Source of the DNA: Prostheceraeus crozeri
Taxonomy: Eukaryota > Platyhelminthes > Polycladida > Euryleptidae
DNA length: 64,000 bases
Assembly: GCA_907163375.1 (NCBI GenBank)
Contig: CAJQUW010006363.1
Span: 141,501-205,500 of the forward strand
Reading direction: 5' to 3'
The position numbers were made by a program, and so were the translations under genes. The notes under the pieces were generated by a model that saw only the letters and a program-made list of their open reading frames with translations, did not search any database and was not told the DNA's origin. This document shows positions 59,111 to 64,000 of this stretch, piece by piece (within the stretch, counting starts at the first letter, position 1; the number at the start of each line of letters is the position of its first letter).

Positions 59111-60214
59111 ATTTTTTGTTGAAATTTCTTTCGTCATTTCATATCGTTCCTAACTTGAACGCCTTATCTCGGTCGTAAATCGGACTGGTCAGTCATGGGT
59201 TCAGAAACAAGTCAATGCAGTGTATGAAATCACTGTTTTATGCATCGGAAGAATTGTTTGAAATGTAAAATAATGTCTGAGTTGCTTCGACCATTTAACT
59301 GAGTCCCTTTCCACATGAGATGAAATTTGAATCCTATTTTTGTCGAAACTGTACCTCTGATTTACACGGGATGATTTTTCTGTCGGTAGAAATGAACTCA
59401 CTCTCTTCAAATAATCTACAGATGCACATATTCTTCAAGCATGACTTCCGTGGTTGCCAACCATTGATGACTGGGGTATTGTATGCATGCAAATCGGGTG
59501 GTTTTTCGGCGGTTGAGACGTGTATTCCATTGATAGGATGCAATCCTACAATGCAGTACCAAATAGCCAATTCATTTCCTTTTCCAATTTCAAGCATAAT
59601 TCCATGTCATTCTGAATATTTTAAATATTACATTAAATGTGGTACATATTTATAGGGCAACTGAAGCAATGCTTGAAGTTAAAATAATGAATTATCATTC
59701 AACCACATCTGTGATCAAGCTTTGAATGAAATATTTTTCAATCTAATGTTTGCTGCAAGACGTAATTGATTTTATAAAGCATTATTCATATCAGGAGGCT
59801 AAATTAAATAATAAGATAATTAACTTTGCCCAAATGTATACTTGTATATTCCTTTACTTCAATGCATATTCAGTTAAACAACACCAATTAGTGAGTCTTT
59901 CATTATTTTCAAAGCTTTAGTCCATGCGGACAAGGCACAATTCTTTACTCGATCCACGGCATGGCCCCAAGGAAGTGAAAGCGCAAAGGCTTTCTTTGTG
60001 TACACTTGTCGTCGCTGTAAAATCACTTGTTCTTTGTAAATTACTTGTGTATTTCATCATGCCGTAATAAATACAACACCCAGCATTGTTACTTTTTATT
60101 TTCATGGATGATGGATGACCTTGGATTTAGAGTGAATCTGGTGAGCTTATAAGGATTTGAGAGTTGATATACTCATATTATGTGGTTATAAGATTAATTA
60201 TAGAAACTCATGAA
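59111..60214 (+). other. 3' untranslated/downstream region of the WWP1-like gene
   Basis: No coding signal was seen between the stop codon and the piggyBac remnant. The sequence is AT-rich. A canonical AATAAA lies at 60066-60071 and an ATTAAA at about 59632; either could be the cleavage signal. Placing the transcript end here is inference. Confidence 0.35.
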
Positions 60215-61225
60215 GTGCGGTACCCTGCTCATTGTAGAAAACTTTCGTGTCCTTCCTTTGACGACCCTCGATGGACTTGGCGACGGCCGGTGCTCCTCAA
60301 TATTCCGTACGGTACCAATGTAATGGTATTATTTTCTCTAAGTGCATCAACCAGTTCCATAGAAGTATACCAATTATCAGCAGTTAGCTGAAGACAGCTG
60401 TGCCTATGTGCGGTACCATCAAATGCATAGTACAACGCGGAATGTTGTGACATCTTCATTTGGCGCTGGTTCCAACTCCAATAAACAATTCCATTTAAGA
60501 TGTAGCCCAGAATGTCTCAGCACAACAGCCACAGAAATTTTATCCCGAACTGTCCAGACTTAGAGCTATAATAGGCCTATATTGCTGGAATCGGACTCTC
60601 CCGTGGAACTCGAGAAGCTGCTCGTCTAGTGTCAAGTAGGAACTGGGAGTGAAGAAGCGAGACAGATCAGCGTTAAATTCTTGAAATACATCCCGTATCG
60701 GTGCAAATCTTGTCACTGCGATGGCGACGTAATGGGTCATCAAATCGTAGGACTGATTTGATTTGCAGGAAACTTTCGCGTGTCATATGGTTGCTCTACA
60801 GATAGGAAAGTCATCACGCGTACACCCAAAGTTCCGTCACATCGCGATATCTCGCACGAAAAGATCCAATTAAAATAGGCAATCCTACGAAGGCTTCAAG
60901 TTCTGTCAAATCAATGGGAACAAACTTTTTCTTGTTGTCGGGGTTCGCTCGATTCCAGTTTACGGTGATTCGGCGACCTTGCAAATTGGAATAAATCAAT
61001 GTGGCTAGGGTCTGACAAGAACATCAATACAGCCTCTCGTTCAGTCGATTGATTCACACCAGCACCAGGTCCTAGCGTAAAACGTACATTTCTGGCAGGT
61101 TCTCTGCCCGCAGCACCACTAGTATTGGTGGTCTTCCACACACATCCGGAGGGTAGATACATATGAATCTGATTGTATCGCCGCTTAGCTCATCACCTGA
61201 TTCAATTTCCGAATCGTTTTCCATG
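60215..61225 (-). pseudogene. piggyBac transposase relic
   Basis: The minus strand gives ordered but frame-broken pieces of a piggyBac (DDE_Tnp_1_7) transposase: ARNVRFTLGPGAGVN; IYSNLQGRRITVNW; LTELEAFVGLPILIGSFRARY; RFAPIRDVFQEFNADLSRFF; SSYLTLDEQLLEFHGR; LTADNWYTSMELVDAL. The first two catalytic Asp contexts (TLDEQL and ADNW) are visible; the distal third and the Cys-rich C-terminus are not. At least three frame changes and some stops are needed to read through. No inverted ends or TTAA pair were identified, so this is an internal, long-dead fragment. Confidence 0.85.
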
Positions 61226-61884
61226 CTGTCCACTCAATCATTCTTAGAGATTCGTTGTCCCAAGGCAACTCGGACATTTGTTCATGACAGAACCGAAAAG
61301 TAATTTCTTATTAAGAATCGATGAAATATTTTGCGCATTAGTTAGCTTTCTATTACATATGACAATGAGATAAACTGCCGTTCAAATGTTTAAATTTTGT
61401 TCATGTTTCTAATGATAAATAACGTGAGTAGTCTTAATGGCTAATTCTGACCAGTGGCGTCTTCTCCGTACCTGCGAGGCCTTCGCCGCATCCTCAAAAA
61501 TAATTTTCCAACATTTATTACAAAAATGAAAAGTATCATCATTCATTTAAATTCGATAGCTTCTCGTCACAGCTGTGCACAGCTTTCCGTCTCAAAGTCG
61601 ACGCTCAACCTCATTGAACAGTTTTGCAGCACGTGCTTGAATCACAGTTGTTTTCCTTGAACAATTGAACACACAAGGGTTGTGTGTTCAGACTGAGCAC
61701 TGATGTTCAGACAGCGAAAGAGAGTTATGTGCGTGTGAGGCAGTAAGCGCACGCGCCCGCGCCATTATTGGCTTTTCCGATGGACATGATGCTTTGCCTA
61801 CTCCAATTTTTGCAATGAAATTCTACGCGATTCTTTATCGAGGCGCGGTACCTAAATATAGTAAGGGGAGTGCAACCCAATTGT
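61226..61884. other. intergenic DNA
   Basis: No gene recognised between the piggyBac relic and the Penelope pair. Confidence 0.45.
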
Positions 61885-62673
61885 TCCTGGATTCGCTTTA
61901 TGTCAGGGAGGCCACTACGTCAACAGTAGCAGATGGCTGACGTTCAGACAAGACTGCGATCAGATGATGAGCATAATATGGGATTTTTCCGGATAAAACA
62001 CCAACTGTGGTCAAATCTTTTATTTGCAGACGTTTCGGTGGCAGACTGCACACCTTGTTCACTGCGATAAGCCGATGAAATGAAATAAAATGACAAGAGG
62101 AATGTTGACTAAAACTCATCTATCATAGATAAAATACTGTAGAAGAAAATAGACTTACAGATATGTTACTTACATATAAAAGAAGGTAATACTTAGACAT
62201 TGCAAAATTGTTCGGAGTACTTCAAAATCAACGGTTTCCAAATGTCATGGATACCAATGCCATTATCGCGATTGTAGATACTTTCTTTGTTAGCATATAT
62301 ATACATAGATTCTTTCAATTTCCTTTTATACCAATTACTTTCCCTGGAGACGATTGAAGCCTCAAAGTTTGGACGGTGACTCAATGTATGCGAATGTTCT
62401 GACACGGCTGATGAATTACTGATATCTCTTGTGCTTCGCTGATGCTCCTTTATTCGAGTGCTCAATTTTCGCCCACTTTCTCCAATGTAGAACTTGCTAC
62501 AATCATGACACCCAATTTTGTATATAACGTTGCTCTTATCAGGCTCCACCGGTTTAACCTTCGTCAAACAGTCTTTTAGGCTTTTATTTGGCTTGAAAGA
62601 AGTTCTCAATCCGTATTGAGACAAAATTCTTCTCAATTTCTCACTGACACCTTTCACATACGGTAGAGTAATG
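61885..62673 (-). mobile_element. Penelope-like element, inverted partial copy (GIY-YIG end and 3' UTR)
   Basis: On the minus strand this holds the last 154 or so codons (62193-62657) of a Penelope-like protein with the GIY-YIG endonuclease (VIYKIGCHDCSKFYIGESGR, KLSTRIKEHQRS) and about 300 bases of 3' UTR with CCGAAACGTCTGCAAATAAA. Where it overlaps the + copy (63640-64000) the two read as identical, so both are very recent. It starts abruptly at 62673, about 15-20 bases from the head of the other copy. Confidence 0.9.
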
Positions 62674-62689
62674 AATGACTGTTTCTGAT

Positions 62690-64000
62690 CCTTCTACGCC
62701 GCAGATGTATGGTTTGCCAAAGGTTCATAAGGACGGAACACCTTTACGACCGATTGTCTCTTTTATTGATTCTCCGACTTACAAAGTGAGTAAATTCCTT
62801 GCAAAGATAATTCAGCCTACTGTGAATACTTCAGATAAGCGTATCAAGAATACCAAGCATCTATGTGCCATTCTGAATCAGACCGTCATTTCTGACGACC
62901 AAAAACTTGTGAGCTTTGATGTGGTCAATCTGTTTGGGTCAGTGCCTTCAAGGGAGGCTGTGCAAATTACAATGGAATATATTAATTCAGATGATAGGCT
63001 ACATGAAAGAACCTCACTGTCAGTGGAATCAATCAAAAGTTTACTCGACCTTTGTACAGAATTGAATTACTTCTGGTGTCTTTCAAAATTCTATCAAACC
63101 TCAACGTGTCCAATGGGCTCGCCATTATCCCCTGTTTTGTGTGAACTTTTCCTTCAACATTTTGAAAGACGAGCACTGGTTTCCTTTACTAGTCGTGTTA
63201 ACTTATGTCTTCGTTATGTCGATGATACATTTGTTATAATGGATAATGATTATATACAAGAGTTCCTAGATCACCTCAACTCAATTCATGGAGCCATCTC
63301 ATTTACTTGTGAAGAGGAGCAGAATGGAAGACTGCCAATGCTGGATGTCACTGTTGCTCGGGAAGGACCAAGATTAAGAACGTCAGTATATCGAAAACCG
63401 ACAAATTCAAACCGGTATTTAAACTTTCGCTCCAACCACCCTCCACATGTGAAAGCTGGTGTTGTCAATTGTCTTGTGAGGAGAGCCAGAGATATTTGCT
63501 GTGGAGATGAGTTGGACAAAGAATTGAAGTTCCTTCAAAAAGTGTTCTCCAGTAATGGATATCCCAAACATTGTGTGATGAGCTCATACAGACGTTTATG
63601 TGGTTCCGGACAATCTTCTGTGAGTGAGGAAGAGAAGAAATTCATTACTCTACCGTATGTGAAAGGTGTCAGTGAGAAATTGAGAAGAATTTTGTCTCAA
63701 TACGGATTGAGAACTTCTTTCAAGCCAAATAAAAGCCTAAAAGACTGTTTGACGAAGGTTAAACCGGTGGAGCCTGATAAGAGCAACGTTATATACAAAA
63801 TTGGGTGTCATGATTGTAGCAAGTTCTACATTGGAGAAAGTGGGCGAAAATTGAGCACTCGAATAAAGGAGCATCAGCGAAGTACAAGAGATATCAGTAA
63901 TTCATCAGCCGTGTCAGAACATTCGCATACATTGAGTCACCGTCCAAACTTTGAGGCTTCAATCGTCTCCAGGGAAAGTAATTGGTATAAAAGGAAATTG
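62690..64000 (+). mobile_element. Penelope-like element with open RT and GIY-YIG frame, running off the window
   Basis: From about 62695 a single frame stays open to the window end (over 430 codons): PSTPQMYGLPKVHKDGTPLR, PIVSFIDSPTY, FDVVNLFGSVP, CPMGSPLSPVL, LRYVDDTFVIM, LPMLDVTV, YRKPTNSNRYLNFRSNHPP, then the linker and GIY-YIG endonuclease (GCHDCSKFYIGESGRKLSTR). RT catalytic Asp and YVDD box are intact. The N-terminal part before the PxMYGLPK block is missing, so it is 5'-truncated. Penelope RTs are related to telomerase and copy RNA at nicked or exposed DNA ends. The true 3' end lies beyond the window. Confidence 0.92.

Overview
This is an AT-rich eukaryotic (animal) window. It holds one host gene, a WWP1-type member of the NEDD4 family of C2-WW-HECT E3 ubiquitin ligases, on the + strand, surrounded and filled by transposable elements. 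Eight coding exons can be placed between 11979 and 59110. Their splice phases match at every junction, and together they give 852 residues: most of a C2 domain, four WW domains and a complete HECT domain ending in a stop. Only roughly 20-25 residues at the N-terminus are missing; that first exon was not recognised. Exon ends are plain GT...AG, with gtaag-type donors and short T-rich acceptors ending in TTTCAG or close variants. This fits an invertebrate, perhaps a nematode, but the species is not determined.

Layout. 1-11978 is upstream or first-intron DNA. It holds a candidate short inverted-repeat element (1070-1403), a large fold-back repeat (3690-4565), a hAT-like pseudogene with an internal tandem duplication (5985-6810) and an antisense LINE (about 7155-10600) carrying a nested palindromic insertion. 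11979-12251 is the C2 exon. The 22.4 kb intron that follows contains a DNA element (17016-17836), a Ty3/Gypsy-type LTR-class element (about 18699-22382) and a nested cluster from 24514 to 32720: four antisense LINE-type elements and a Tc1/mariner-like transposon sitting in the tail of one of them. 34620-35733 encodes the linker and all four WW domains. The next intron carries a three-unit tandem array of a tRNA-Thr-derived SINE (38304-39202) and a Penelope 3' end fragment (about 43075). HECT exons lie at 44903, 52100, 55273, 56879, 58167 and 58938. Their introns hold a degenerate minisatellite, an inverted-repeat DNA element with a nested short element (47915-49418), a LINE tail copy (50778-50962) and a diverged SINE (57983).

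Downstream of the gene are a decayed piggyBac transposon (about 60215-61225, - strand) and, at the right edge, two head-to-head copies of a young Penelope-like element (about 61885-64000). The + copy has an open reverse transcriptase/GIY-YIG frame that runs off the window. No bacterial-type operons, CRISPR arrays or rRNA genes were seen. The host gene is the only gene for which a cellular function can be stated.
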